A program made the position numbers and the translations under genes. Under the pieces are notes generated by a model, which saw only the letters and a program-made list of their open reading frames with translations, was not told the DNA's origin and searched no databases. From NCBI GenBank assembly GCA_002092835.1, contig LVWL01000020.1, positions 339,269 to 403,268 of the forward strand: a DNA stretch of 64,000 bases, written 5' to 3'. This stretch comes from Campylobacter concisus (GTDB lineage Bacteria > Campylobacterota > Campylobacteria > Campylobacterales > Campylobacteraceae). Below are positions 28,455 to 36,773 of the stretch, piece by piece (position 1 is the stretch's first letter; every line of letters starts with the position of its first letter).

Positions 28455-28994
28455 ATGGCATATAAGGACAAATACGAGGTTCTTGGTGTTATCGTCGCTT
28501 TGGCTACAAACGGACTTAGTGTCTATAAAAAAGGCGAAGAAGAGGGGCAGATTAGCGGCGGAAACATCGGCGATTTTGTGGTTAGGGCTAAGGGCGAGGA
28601 TGGCTTTGCCGCCGTGAGCATTATAGGTGAGCAAGAGTGGGAAGAGATGCCACAAAACGAGGCGGCCGAGATCGAGCTGAAAGAGATCGCATCTAGCGCA
28701 AAAGATCTCGCACCAGAGCTAGCTAAGGCTAAAAACGAAATTGAACGCTTGAAGGCTGAAATTTTAGAGGCAAAAGGTGAGGCAGAGCGTTTTAAAGAAG
28801 AGTGTACAAACTTACAAGATCATGTAAGTGCTTCAGCTGGCGAAAATCTAGCTTTATCACAAAAAATTCAAAAACTTGAAGCTGAGAATAAAAAGCTAAA
28901 AGAAGCGACCAAAAAGGAGGACAAAAATAAGGCCGATAGCGCTCCTAAGACAAATGAGTCGCAGAAAGGTTTAAATTTAGGAGGTAATGAATAA
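28455..28994 (+). CDS. Hypothetical phage protein with C-terminal coiled coil
   Basis: 179 aa. The first ~70 residues look like a small compact domain (YKDKYEVLGVIVALATNGLSVY, GNIGDFVVRAKGEDG). From ~75 on the sequence is a long charged helix (AKNEIERLKAEILEAKGEAE) ending in a Lys/Asn-rich tail. Sits between portal and the scaffold-like gene and overlaps the latter by one base. Possibly a head-assembly or decoration factor; no family recognised. Confidence 0.7.
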   Translation: MAYKDKYEVLGVIVALATNGLSVYKKGEEEGQISGGNIGDFVVRAKGEDGFAAVSIIGEQEWEEMPQNEAAEIELKEIASSAKDLAPELAKAKNEIERLKAEILEAKGEAERFKEECTNLQDHVSASAGENLALSQKIQKLEAENKKLKEATKKEDKNKADSAPKTNESQKGLNLGGNE

Positions 28995-29506
28995 TGCCAG
29001 ATATCTATGACCAGGATTTGGAGGGACTAGCGGCTGCAGAGGAAACACAGACGCAAGAAGCCCAAATTGCTTTAAAAAACGCAGATAAACCACAGGTGCA
29101 GGCAGAAACTAAAGCACCAGCTGTTCCGCAGCCTGATGACTCAGTAAAACTCAACAAAGAAGAGTATGCGGATTTTCAAAGAATGCGTCAAGCCGCGCAA
29201 CTTTCGCAGATGGAGACGGACTTTAGGAAGAGTTATCCGGATTTTGATATGCAAAAAATCACGGACAAAATTTTAGAGATGGATGAGAAAAACCCTGGTA
29301 CTGGCGATGCACTGCTGACTCCAGTAGGGATTGAGAATGTCTATCTAAAATTTTTTCATGGCAAGGCACAAACACAAGTTGATGATGAATTTGACATAGC
29401 AAGAGGGACTGGTGGTGGTGTGAGCGTAAAAGAGCTCATCGGTAAGATCAACAAAGGTGAGGCAAACGATAGCGAGAAGCAGGCCTTATATGCAAGATTA
29501 TTTTAA
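28994..29506 (+). CDS. Probable capsid scaffolding protein
   Basis: 170 aa, acidic, Gln/Ala-rich N-terminus, helical middle (KLNKEEYADFQRMRQAAQLS) and a short C-terminal segment typical of scaffolds (SVKELIGKINKGEANDSEK). Placement directly before the major capsid gene, plus composition, are the only grounds. No protease signature seen. Confidence 0.55.
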   Translation: MPDIYDQDLEGLAAAEETQTQEAQIALKNADKPQVQAETKAPAVPQPDDSVKLNKEEYADFQRMRQAAQLSQMETDFRKSYPDFDMQKITDKILEMDEKNPGTGDALLTPVGIENVYLKFFHGKAQTQVDDEFDIARGTGGGVSVKELIGKINKGEANDSEKQALYARLF

Positions 29507-29518
29507 GGAGTAAGGAAA

Positions 29519-30442
29519 ATGGCTATAAAAACTGGATTAGTAACTGCCGAAGAGGCTTTTGGCAGTAAGGGTGTAGTGCTTGAAAACACTATAAAGCAAA
29601 TAGGGTGGCAATCTACGCCTTTTTATAGTGCAATAAGCACAGCAGCACCCGCAGATAGAAGTACGAGCGTGGCGGTAGGACATAAATGGTTTTATGATGA
29701 GTTGCCTGATGGTGACGCGGCTAATGCACACGCAGAAGGTGGAGCTAAAGCAACAGCCAAGTATTTTGTTGGTAGTGCGCTAAGCAATCATTTTCAAATA
29801 GTGAAAAATACTTATGGCGTTTCCGGATCACAAGAGCCGGCCAAAGATGTAGCTGGTAGGGGAATACTTGCAAATCAAGGCGAGATGGCTTCTGTAGAGC
29901 ACAAAAAATCTATAGAGAAAATTTTACTATCAAGTCAAGCAGCTGTACAAAGAGTAAATAGCGGCGGTTCTCCAGTAGTCGGAAAATGTGGTGGTTTAAA
30001 GAGCTTTTCTACTGCAAACAATACGATTGATGCAAATAATACTGACTTAACTATGCAGATGATTCGGGATCTGCTAAAAATCGGCTGGAGCAAAGGTAGA
30101 CCTTATCAATTCTTAATGGTAAATGATAAGCAGAATGATAGGCTGCTAGATATTCTCGACAAGATAAAGCAAGCCAATATCACACAAAAATACCTTGAAG
30201 AGGATCTGCTTGCCATTAGAACAAGCTATGGCGATGTAAAGGTTATGTTGAACCCATTCTTAGATCAAAATGAGATCATTGCCTTTAGAGCTGATGACAT
30301 CTTTAAAGTAAACTGGCGTCCAATGATGACTAGAGAGCTTCCGACTAGCAACGATGCTGTAGAAAAAGAGATTGTTAGCGAATTTACACTTCGTGTATGT
30401 ACTCCTGTAGCATTTGGATGGCTTAAAAAGTTAAAGGTGTGA
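29519..30442 (+). CDS. Major capsid protein, SU10-like
   Basis: 307 aa with the features of the SU10 major-capsid/DUF5309 family: GLVTAEEAFGSKGVVLENTIKQ-like N-terminal region, TPFYSAI, a central VEHKKSIEKILLSSQAA helix and a C-terminal FRADDIFKVNWRPM...RELPTSNDA stretch. Expected to form an HK97-fold shell. Start is preceded by AAGGAGTAAGGAAA. In the T=7 short-tailed phage context it is the most abundant late product. Confidence 0.82.
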   Translation: MAIKTGLVTAEEAFGSKGVVLENTIKQIGWQSTPFYSAISTAAPADRSTSVAVGHKWFYDELPDGDAANAHAEGGAKATAKYFVGSALSNHFQIVKNTYGVSGSQEPAKDVAGRGILANQGEMASVEHKKSIEKILLSSQAAVQRVNSGGSPVVGKCGGLKSFSTANNTIDANNTDLTMQMIRDLLKIGWSKGRPYQFLMVNDKQNDRLLDILDKIKQANITQKYLEEDLLAIRTSYGDVKVMLNPFLDQNEIIAFRADDIFKVNWRPMMTRELPTSNDAVEKEIVSEFTLRVCTPVAFGWLKKLKV

Positions 30443-30445
30443 AAA

Positions 30446-31129
30446 ATGAACTATGAGGCGTTTTTGCAACGTTTAAAGGTATCTGTTAGGGGAGATATAA
30501 AGCTCCCTGATTTTGAAGAATTAAAATCATTAGTGGAAGAGACGGCAGCAGATATATCGCGTGCGGTAACGCCTCTTGAAATGATCGAGATAGATCATAG
30601 AAATTTTGGTATCGAATACCATATAGACAAAAGACGTTTTGTGAGGAAATTTAACACACCAAAAAATGAAAATGATAGGGTTGATTTTCTTGACGAATCG
30701 CTTTTAAAAGCACTTATTTATGGAGTGGCCAAAAAAAGAGCACATGCTGAGTTTTATGCAAAATATCATAAATTTTATCTACAAAATTTATGTGAATATG
30801 AGCTAAATAATTTTGATGAAAATTCATATAACTTAACAGAAGCACTTAGAATAAAGGGCTGGCTAAAGCCTTATAAAATAGATTATGCTTTAGATCCTTA
30901 CTATTCATGGGATGAAAATTTCATAAAAAGACTTGATTACTACATGGCCAATATCGTTTATGGCCAAATCGATAACTACGAGCATCCAGAAAAATTTTTA
31001 AATAGCAATGAGCTTGGATATAGAAATTTTATATATCAATTTATTGCTTATCAAAATGGTGAGCATGCCGGTAGAGAGGATTTAAGAGCGCTTGATAGGC
31101 TAATGAGCAAGAAAATTTTAGGGGAGTGA
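30446..31129 (+). CDS. Hypothetical structural protein (head-tail position)
   Basis: 227 aa, soluble, rich in Tyr, Asn and Phe in its second half. It begins 4 bases after the capsid gene and precedes the tail fibre. The spot is where head-tail adaptor proteins usually lie, but nothing in the sequence is diagnostic. Segments such as FLDESLLKALIYGVAKKRAHAEF suggest helices. Confidence 0.6.
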   Translation: MNYEAFLQRLKVSVRGDIKLPDFEELKSLVEETAADISRAVTPLEMIEIDHRNFGIEYHIDKRRFVRKFNTPKNENDRVDFLDESLLKALIYGVAKKRAHAEFYAKYHKFYLQNLCEYELNNFDENSYNLTEALRIKGWLKPYKIDYALDPYYSWDENFIKRLDYYMANIVYGQIDNYEHPEKFLNSNELGYRNFIYQFIAYQNGEHAGREDLRALDRLMSKKILGE

Positions 31130-31133
31130 AAAA

Positions 31134-32201
31134 ATGGTGGATAAAGAATTTACGCAAATTTGTAAGGAAATTTTAGGGTTAAGCAAAAGATTAGAGGGAA
31201 TCGAGCCTGCGGAGCTTAGAAAAATAAAATCGGATATAGAAAAAATAAACGAGGCGATAGCTACAGATAAAGCAATATTTGATACAAATAAAAAAGATTT
31301 TGATGGTAAGTATAATAAAATCGCCGAGATAATAAAAACATTCGATACTTTAAAAGCCCAAATAGAAGAGGTTCTAAAAAGCGGAACAATAAACGATAGT
31401 GCAGAGGCCTTAATTTCTACATTCTCATCAAAAAAAATTATGGATCTTTTAAATGAAGCAAAAAGAGTAGTAGATGAAAAATTTAGCACTATACATAAAA
31501 ATGGCATAACTCCTTGGATCTCTACATTAGAGTATCCTGCTGGTGCCATTAGTGTTTTAAATGGTAAGCTCTATCAGGCAAAAACACAAAATACAAATAA
31601 GAAACCTAGTGAAAATAAAGAAATATGGCATGTTATAGCTAGCGAAGAGTGGTGCGAGCAGACTTTTTTAAATAAAAATGAAAAAGTAGATAGCTATTCT
31701 AAGACCGAAAGTGATGAAAAATTTGTAAAAAAATTAGAATTAAAGGATGGCTTACCAACTGGTGCCTATCTTTTATATAGCTCAAACTCAAATACACCAG
31801 AGGGCTTTCTCCGTTGTGACGGATCAGCGCTTGATAAAAATACATACTCCGCGCTTTTCGCGGAGATTGGCTATACGTATGGTAAAAGTGGCGATAAATT
31901 CTTATTGCCAAACTTCGCGGACGGAAAATTCATGCGTGGCACTGGTGGCAATGCAGCCACTCTGGGTATAGCTCAAGGGGATGCAATAAGAAATATCACT
32001 GGTAGCATAATCACTAGAATTAATACCGATGGTGTCATACAAGCTCAAGGGGCTTTTGGGGGTGAAATCAATGGTAATTGGAGGTCACAAATGGTAGGAG
32101 GCTCAGGAACTAATATTAACTTTGATGCTAGCCGAATAGTGCCAACAGCTAACGAAAACCGCCCATATAACACGGCGGTAGTCGTGTTAATAAAATACTA
32201 G
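31134..32201 (+). CDS. Tail fibre/collar protein
   Basis: 355 aa. The N-terminal ~140 residues are helical, probably a trimeric stalk. A chitin-binding-like linker follows (NGKLYQAKTQNTNKKPSE). From ~205 is a phage tail collar domain: TPEGFLRCDGSALDKNTYSALF and PNFADGKFMRG, and it ends with NRPYNTAVVVLIKY, the standard collar-fibre terminus. Host-recognition role at the virion tip; the next gene is a probable fibre chaperone. Confidence 0.88.
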   Translation: MVDKEFTQICKEILGLSKRLEGIEPAELRKIKSDIEKINEAIATDKAIFDTNKKDFDGKYNKIAEIIKTFDTLKAQIEEVLKSGTINDSAEALISTFSSKKIMDLLNEAKRVVDEKFSTIHKNGITPWISTLEYPAGAISVLNGKLYQAKTQNTNKKPSENKEIWHVIASEEWCEQTFLNKNEKVDSYSKTESDEKFVKKLELKDGLPTGAYLLYSSNSNTPEGFLRCDGSALDKNTYSALFAEIGYTYGKSGDKFLLPNFADGKFMRGTGGNAATLGIAQGDAIRNITGSIITRINTDGVIQAQGAFGGEINGNWRSQMVGGSGTNINFDASRIVPTANENRPYNTAVVVLIKY

Positions 32202-32210
32202 GAGCAACTT

Positions 32211-32654
32211 ATGAAAATTTATATTTTTGACACAAAAAATGGTGAGTTTTTATACAAGTCAGAAGCTCAAATCGACCCACTAGCAAGTAGCAAGGGCGAA
32301 ACAATCTATCTAATGCCTCCAAACGCAACACAGATCGCACCAACTGAGCCAAAAGCTGGTTACGCAAATGTTTTTATTAATGGAAAGTGGGAGCAAATCA
32401 AAGACGAGCGAGGCGAAACCTACTATGACAATGACAACAATGCCCTAACAATAACCGAATTAGGACAAGAAAAGGGGCTAAGTAAAGAGCCAAAGATAGA
32501 TGAAAAAGCCAAACAGCTAGCAGAAATTGAAGCTGATATAAGTGAGTGCGAGAATCATATTAAGCACGCTTTGATTATTGGAAATAGCGCCGTACTTGAA
32601 AATCTAAGGGCTGAATATAAAGAGCTAATCGCTCAAAGAGAGGAATTAAAATGA
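32211..32654 (+). CDS. Tail fibre assembly-like protein
   Basis: 147 aa. Starts KIYIFDTKNGEFLYKSEAQ with DPLASSKGETIYLMPPNATQ and a GYANVFINGKWEQIKDERG motif, the pattern of tail-fibre assembly chaperones or their epsilonproteobacterial relatives. The C-terminal third is an alpha-helical hairpin (AKQLAEIEADISECENHIKH). Follows the collar gene as such genes usually do. Confidence 0.7.
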   Translation: MKIYIFDTKNGEFLYKSEAQIDPLASSKGETIYLMPPNATQIAPTEPKAGYANVFINGKWEQIKDERGETYYDNDNNALTITELGQEKGLSKEPKIDEKAKQLAEIEADISECENHIKHALIIGNSAVLENLRAEYKELIAQREELK

Positions 32655-32800
32655 GAGTAAGAATAAAAAGGTGCGAAATTTGCGCATCAAAGCTGGATAA
32701 AGACGGTGCTTGCACTTGGAGCGAGTGCCCTAAATACCCTAACTATAAAGCAAAGGTAAAAGATGAAGCTAAACCAAAAGCAAAAACTACAAATTCTTAA
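32651..32800 (+). CDS. Small Cys-pair protein
   Basis: 49 aa, ATG at 32651 overlapping the previous stop (ATGA), ending at 32800 inside the next gene. RVRIKRCEICASKLDKDGAC then SECPKYPN gives a four-cysteine CxxC/CxxxxxC pattern that could bind zinc. The tail is Lys-rich. Function unknown. Confidence 0.55.
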   Translation: MRVRIKRCEICASKLDKDGACTWSECPKYPNYKAKVKDEAKPKAKTTNS

Positions 32801-33362
32801 AAATGTAGCTATTGAGTTACCTATCGAAATACTGCATTTTATCGTAGTGCCTATCGCTCTGCTAGTCTGCGACGAAAAAAGCGAGAATTTACCTAAATGG
32901 GCAGCGTGGTTCGATGAGAACGACTACGGTATAAACGGAGACGACGGCTGGAAAAACGAGCATTTCTCAAACGGCAAAAATAAAACTTATTGGGCTAGGC
33001 TTTGTTGGTTATATCGTAATAGGATAGGAAACTTTAGCGCGAAGTATCTAGGCGTAAAGGTTGAAGATATAGATGCAAGCAGTGTTAAAAGCGTAGGTGA
33101 TACTCTAGCTACAGAAAACAAAGGAGCAAAAAGCACTCAGTGCCTAGTGACTTGCAGGCTTAAAGATGGACGTGAGCGATTTGGTTATTACAAAGAAATA
33201 AGATATGGCAAATCTAAGTTTTATTGCAGGATATATCTCGGGTGGAAGCTTCAAGATATATGTGGGATGAATGAAGAGAACAAAAACACATATCTTGAAG
33301 CAGATGATAAGAAGGTGCTTAAAAGTGTTTGGTGTGTAAATCCGTTTAAAATGGTTAAATAG
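32763..33362 (+). CDS. Hypothetical phage protein
   Basis: 199 aa. N-terminal hydrophobic helix (LPIEILHFIVVPIALLVC) followed by a soluble region rich in aromatic residues (KTYWARLCWLYRNRIGNFS, GRERFGYYKEIRYGKSKFYCRIYLGWKLQDI). Similar hypothetical proteins occur among phage tail-end and lysis genes; no function known to me. Overlaps the small cysteine gene by 38 bases. Confidence 0.65.
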   Translation: MKLNQKQKLQILKNVAIELPIEILHFIVVPIALLVCDEKSENLPKWAAWFDENDYGINGDDGWKNEHFSNGKNKTYWARLCWLYRNRIGNFSAKYLGVKVEDIDASSVKSVGDTLATENKGAKSTQCLVTCRLKDGRERFGYYKEIRYGKSKFYCRIYLGWKLQDICGMNEENKNTYLEADDKKVLKSVWCVNPFKMVK

Positions 33363-33451
33363 CGAAGCCATCCATAAAGAATTTGGTGGCCATAGTTACC
33401 GTCTATTGACGACTGTATTTTTTATAAATTTTATCAAACAAAGGAGACACA

Positions 33452-33940
33452 ATGCAAAAGTACATAGGAATGAAAGAGATCAAATCGATGCCAATGAGCC
33501 GTGGAGAATACAACAAACTACGTGGCTGGGAAGTACCTACGGATGAAAATCCAAATGATGATGGCTATCTCATAGAGTATGCTGATGGCAAGAAAAATCA
33601 TCCAAATTTTGACGGATACATCTCGTGGTCGCCTAAAAATGTATTTGAAGCCACTTATCAAAACATCTCCGAAGGTTTTGATTTTGGCTCTGCAATACGT
33701 TTTTTAAAACAAGGTAAAAAGGTAGCTCGCAAAGGCTGGAATGGCAAAGGGATGTTTTTATTTTTAGTCAAAGGATCTAAATTTATCGCAAATCGCGAAC
33801 CACTTTTATCTATCTTTGGTGAGGGGGAGGAGATTGATTATTGTTCTCACATCGATATGAAGACGGCTGACGATAAGGTTGTGCCGTGGCTTGCTAGCCA
33901 AACAGACGTTCTTACTACTGACTGGGTGCTAGTAGAATGA
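33452..33940 (+). CDS. Tad2-like (DUF2829) anti-Thoeris protein with N-terminal extension
   Basis: 162 aa. From ~residue 72 it matches DUF2829: FGSAIRFLKQGKKVARKGWN, GKGMFLFLV, and the C-terminal PWLASQTDVLTTDWVLVE. DUF2829 proteins are the Tad2 family, which in tested phages bind the cyclic-ADP-ribose-type signal of Thoeris and block it. The first ~70 residues (YIGMKEIKSMPMSRGEYNKL, then GYISWSPKNVFEATY) are a separate small module found in other phage proteins. AAGGAG ribosome site. Four-base overlap with the spanin gene. Confidence 0.85.
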   Translation: MQKYIGMKEIKSMPMSRGEYNKLRGWEVPTDENPNDDGYLIEYADGKKNHPNFDGYISWSPKNVFEATYQNISEGFDFGSAIRFLKQGKKVARKGWNGKGMFLFLVKGSKFIANREPLLSIFGEGEEIDYCSHIDMKTADDKVVPWLASQTDVLTTDWVLVE

Positions 33941-34314
33941 ATTTCTTAATTGCAAATAAGCTTTGGTTGATCGTAATTGGTGGGTTAATGGGTGTAATGC
34001 TAGGACTTGGAGCTGAAATTTACAGTCTAAAAAATGGTATTAAAGACGCTAAGACTGAACTAAAGGAAGCACAAAACGAACTGGCGATAAAAGAGGCAAT
34101 TAGTGCAGTTGTTAAAGCAAATCTCGAGGCGTGTAGCGCAAAAATCGAGTTGCAGAACGCTAAATTTAAAGAGCTTGAAATAAAAAAACCTGATGTAAAA
34201 AAGGCACAAGAAAAAGCTAGGAGCAAATTTGATGGTATCAAGCCACTGGTTACGCAAAGCTGCGAAGAGAAGCTGGAGCGTTGCGAAAGGATTTTTGATG
34301 AGCTGGCACGTTAA
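33937..34314 (+). CDS. Probable inner-membrane spanin (Rz-like)
   Basis: 125 aa. A single N-terminal membrane anchor (LWLIVIGGLMGVMLGLGAEIY) followed by a long periplasmic coiled coil (KDAKTELKEAQNELAIKEA). The o-spanin lipoprotein start lies inside its 3' end in another frame, the classic Rz/Rz1 layout. Would fuse inner and outer membranes in the last step of lysis. Confidence 0.75.
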   Translation: MNFLIANKLWLIVIGGLMGVMLGLGAEIYSLKNGIKDAKTELKEAQNELAIKEAISAVVKANLEACSAKIELQNAKFKELEIKKPDVKKAQEKARSKFDGIKPLVTQSCEEKLERCERIFDELAR

Positions 34315-34591
34315 GATCACGCTTTTTCTTGTCGCTATATTTTCAGGCTGTGCAAGTAAAGAGCCACAAATCATTAAGCAAACAGAATATCAAGATGTAT
34401 ATATCACAGTATCTTGCATCGATAAAATGCCACAAAAACCAGAGCGAGACAGAAACGATCCAGATAATCAAAAAAAGATAGCAGAGTATTTTAAAGCCTG
34501 CGAAGATCTTCTAAAGCAATGTGTGCATGCAAATGTACCGCAATCTAGTGCATCGGTAGCAAAATGGGGAGAAAAAAATGAGCGAGATTAA
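34298..34591 (+). CDS. Probable outer-membrane spanin lipoprotein (Rz1-like)
   Basis: 97 aa from the ATG at 34298 (upstream starts would bury the signal). Signal VKITLFLVAIFSGC is a lipobox, so mature protein begins at a lipidated Cys. The remainder is a short hydrophilic tail with Pro and Cys residues. It overlaps the i-spanin by 17 bases and the next gene by 14. Confidence 0.75.
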   Translation: MSWHVKITLFLVAIFSGCASKEPQIIKQTEYQDVYITVSCIDKMPQKPERDRNDPDNQKKIAEYFKACEDLLKQCVHANVPQSSASVAKWGEKNERD

Positions 34592-34802
34592 GCTACTACC
34601 AAAAGCAAAAAGCAAAATTAGGCGCTGTTTGGTGCTGTTACTTGGTGGTTTATTTATGGTTGTGTTTAGTGTCGCCCTGTACCGCCTTTATAGCAATATT
34701 TTTTACAATAAAGAGATGAAGCTCACAGCTTTGGCCATCACTCAGGGTGTAGTAAATGTTCTATTGAGCCCGGCAAAGATAATTAGTATCTTTAGAGCAT
34801 AG
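34578..34802 (+). CDS. Small membrane protein of the lysis region
   Basis: 74 aa with one clear span (CLVLLLGGLFMVVFSVALY) and a second weaker hydrophobic segment (ALAITQGVVNVLLSPAKIIS) after a basic N-terminus. Could be a second holin or antiholin. Start overlaps the o-spanin, stop is 2 bases before the next gene. Confidence 0.6.
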   Translation: MSEIKLLPKAKSKIRRCLVLLLGGLFMVVFSVALYRLYSNIFYNKEMKLTALAITQGVVNVLLSPAKIISIFRA

Positions 34803-34804
34803 CC

Positions 34805-35134
34805 GTGGAATTACACTATTTGTTTTATGTATTAATCATAGGTTGCGCAGGCTCTATCACCGCTTTTATAAAAAATGGTGGTGGAGGCATAAAAATTTTA
34901 CTCAAACGAACGTGGGATGGCTGTTTTAGTGCATATGTAGTTTATGAGATAGCTTACTTTTTTGCCAAGGATGAACACGTGAGTTTTGCAATTTGTGGTG
35001 TGGGTGCTTGGATGGGAAGTGAGGCGCTGATCTTTGTTAGAGACTTTGTATCAAGTAAGGCTGGAAGGAGATACGATGGCTATGACGACTACGGCGGAAA
35101 TTTTAAACACGAGGAGTTTGGCGATGATAAGTAG
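34805..35134 (+). CDS. Probable holin
   Basis: 109 aa, GTG start at 34805. Three hydrophobic stretches (YLFYVLIIGCAGSITAFI; SAYVVYEIAYFFA; VSFAICGVGAWMGSEALIFV) and a charged tail (Asp/Tyr/Gly-rich). The layout resembles phage holins of the LydA type. Location between spanins and endolysin supports it. Functional proof is lacking. Confidence 0.65.
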   Translation: MELHYLFYVLIIGCAGSITAFIKNGGGGIKILLKRTWDGCFSAYVVYEIAYFFAKDEHVSFAICGVGAWMGSEALIFVRDFVSSKAGRRYDGYDDYGGNFKHEEFGDDK

Positions 35135-35309
35135 TGAGATATTGCAAGGCATACAAGCACAGCGTACCAGATGCACCGTATGGAGTAGAGTTATGGGTTA
35201 TCACCGTCCAGTAGAGGGCTTTAATATCAGTAAAAAAGGCGAGCATAAAGAGCGAGTATTTTTTGATGAAAATTTTAACACGTCAAAGCAATGTGTTAAA
35301 AAATCTTAA
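35124..35309 (+). CDS. Small protein resembling the C-terminal tail of anaerobic ribonucleotide reductase (NrdD)
   Basis: 61 aa from the ATG at 35124 behind GAGGAG; an alternative ATG at 35076 behind AAGGAG would add 16 residues. The core RTRCTVWSRVMGYHRPVEGF followed by NISKKGEHKERVFF resembles NrdD C-terminal regions (RV-x-GY-x-PV-x-x-N-x-GK), but there is no catalytic domain, no glycyl-radical RxxGY-with-zinc cage, and no NrdG nearby. It starts inside the holin stop. It may be a stand-alone modulator or a capture of the host segment. Confidence 0.6.
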   Translation: MISSEILQGIQAQRTRCTVWSRVMGYHRPVEGFNISKKGEHKERVFFDENFNTSKQCVKKS

Positions 35310-35335
35310 AAAAAAGATTAATACAAGGAGTGAAT

Positions 35336-35890
35336 ATGGCAGATTTTAACAACGCTTTTCAAATTTTAATGAGTTTAGAGTTTAGTCGCCCCGAAAAAGC
35401 TTTACACAAAAATCCTACCGAGCGTGAGTGGACATTTATGGGGATATATCAAAAGTATCATTCAGCCTGGAAAGGTTGGAATGAGATACTTGCTGCGTTA
35501 GCTTATGGTGGTGATATCGAAAAAATATCAAGGGTACTGTTTGATAACAAGGATCTTCGTGATGAAGTTTGGAAATTTTACAAGCAAATGTATTGGGATA
35601 GGATGAGACTAGGTGAAATTAATAGTCAGTTAAAGGCCAATGAAATGTTTATATTTGGCGTAAATGCCGACACAAAACCTGCCATAAGAGCTGCACAACG
35701 AATAGCTGGTGTAGTAGATGATGGCATAATGGGTGAGATAAGCTTGGCTGCTATAAATAAAGTAGATGAAGAGAAATTTGACAAAGAGTTTGATAGAGCG
35801 GAGCTTGAACACTATAACATGCTAATTAAACAAAATCCAAATTTAAGAGTCTATGCCAATGGCTGGAGAAGAAGGGCGGAGGCAGTATGA
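35336..35890 (+). CDS. Endolysin, glycoside hydrolase family 108-like
   Basis: 184 aa from ATG 35336 (AAGGAG five bases upstream; GTG 35330 also possible). The N-terminal segment MSLEFSRPEKALHKNPTERE then WTFMGIYQKY occupies the GH108 catalytic Glu region. The C-terminal part (IRAAQRIAGVVDDGIMGEIS) is a peptidoglycan-binding-type fold as in other GH108 lysins. Hydrolyses cell-wall glycan strands. No signal peptide, so it depends on the holin. Confidence 0.82.
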   Translation: MADFNNAFQILMSLEFSRPEKALHKNPTEREWTFMGIYQKYHSAWKGWNEILAALAYGGDIEKISRVLFDNKDLRDEVWKFYKQMYWDRMRLGEINSQLKANEMFIFGVNADTKPAIRAAQRIAGVVDDGIMGEISLAAINKVDEEKFDKEFDRAELEHYNMLIKQNPNLRVYANGWRRRAEAV

Positions 35891-36135
35891 CTATTGAAGA
35901 ATTAGATGAAAAAATAAAAAAACAACAGACACAAATAGATGATCTAAAAAGTAAGGTTTTATCTTACGAGAGCTCATTTGGTGATATAAATAATGCCATA
36001 AATGCGCTATCTGGCAGGATAAGTGATATAGAAAATAACGGTATTAAGACGGCTGTTGGTGGTTTACAAGAAGAGGTTAATGTACAGAAGTTAAAAATAA
36101 ACAAATTAGACAGAATAAGAAAGGGATTAGCATGA
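35887..36135 (+). CDS. Small coiled-coil protein
   Basis: 82 aa, almost entirely heptad-patterned (LDEKIKKQQTQIDDLKSKVL, then VNVQKLKINKLDRIRKGL). Overlaps both neighbours by 4 bases, so it is part of a tightly coupled cluster. Possibly a virion assembly factor. Confidence 0.6.
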   Translation: MTIEELDEKIKKQQTQIDDLKSKVLSYESSFGDINNAINALSGRISDIENNGIKTAVGGLQEEVNVQKLKINKLDRIRKGLA

Positions 36136-36734
36136 GCGCGATCAATTATAAAGATAATTTTGTAGAAAATTTTGAAGCAATTTTGGCAAGTAGTACTGGC
36201 GAGCGCTCGATATATCAAAAGGCTTTAGCTCATATAAAAAGCGAGTTTGATAACTTTCAGATAACAGATGATGCTAGGGCTAAATTTATAACCTCGCTTA
36301 TGGCTGAGATGACGATCGCCTTTACAACAAAAGCAATGGATGCAGCCGGTGATGTTGCAACCAAGGCTTTAACGTTAGAAAAAGAGCTTGAAGCTTTGGA
36401 GCTCAAAAACCAAGGACTTAGAGATAGACTAGAGCTTGATAAACAAAATTTACAGATGCAAATAGAGCTTACAAAGGCTCAAACCGAAAAGACAAAGGCT
36501 GAAACTAAACTGGCCGAGGAGCAACAAGTAGCCATAAAAGAGCAGATAAATGACAATAGAATAATAAAAGCTGGCATGATGACTGGCGATTTTATGCAAA
36601 ATGTTTCTAATGGAAATCTTAGTGTGCCTTCGGATATGTTTGAATATCTCTTTAATATAATCGATGAGATTATCAAAAGAGCTGGTATAAATATTAAAAA
36701 GGTAAAAAATTTTAATTTACCTAAAATAAAATGA
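36132..36734 (+). CDS. Hypothetical phage protein, central coiled coil
   Basis: 200 aa. An N-terminal helical part (AINYKDNFVENFEAILASST), then a long Glu/Lys/Gln-rich coiled coil between ~80 and 150 (LTKAQTEKTKAETKLAEEQQ). Similar proteins in other short-tailed phages lie among tail-tube-like genes with repeated TKAQTEKTKAET patterns; precise role unknown. Confidence 0.65.
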   Translation: MSAINYKDNFVENFEAILASSTGERSIYQKALAHIKSEFDNFQITDDARAKFITSLMAEMTIAFTTKAMDAAGDVATKALTLEKELEALELKNQGLRDRLELDKQNLQMQIELTKAQTEKTKAETKLAEEQQVAIKEQINDNRIIKAGMMTGDFMQNVSNGNLSVPSDMFEYLFNIIDEIIKRAGINIKKVKNFNLPKIK

Positions 36735-36742
36735 GCAAAATG

Positions 36743-36756
36743 GCCCCAAAGGGGGC
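36743..36756 (+). terminator. GC-rich hairpin between 36734 and 36774
   Basis: GCCCC-AAAG-GGGGC, followed by ATTTCTG without a T run. Lies within a 13-codon mini-ORF (36731-36772). Weak terminator or attenuator candidate. Confidence 0.35.
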
Positions 36757-36773
36757 ATTTCTGAGCGAGTAAA

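Noticed and set aside
35034..35123. Longer start for the NrdD-tail protein
   Set aside because: The region overlaps the holin gene by 100 bases; GAGGAG is correctly spaced for the ATG at 35124, though 35076 remains possible.
36731..36772. 13-codon ORF with internal hairpin
   Set aside because: Too short and without homology; listed only as a weak hairpin.
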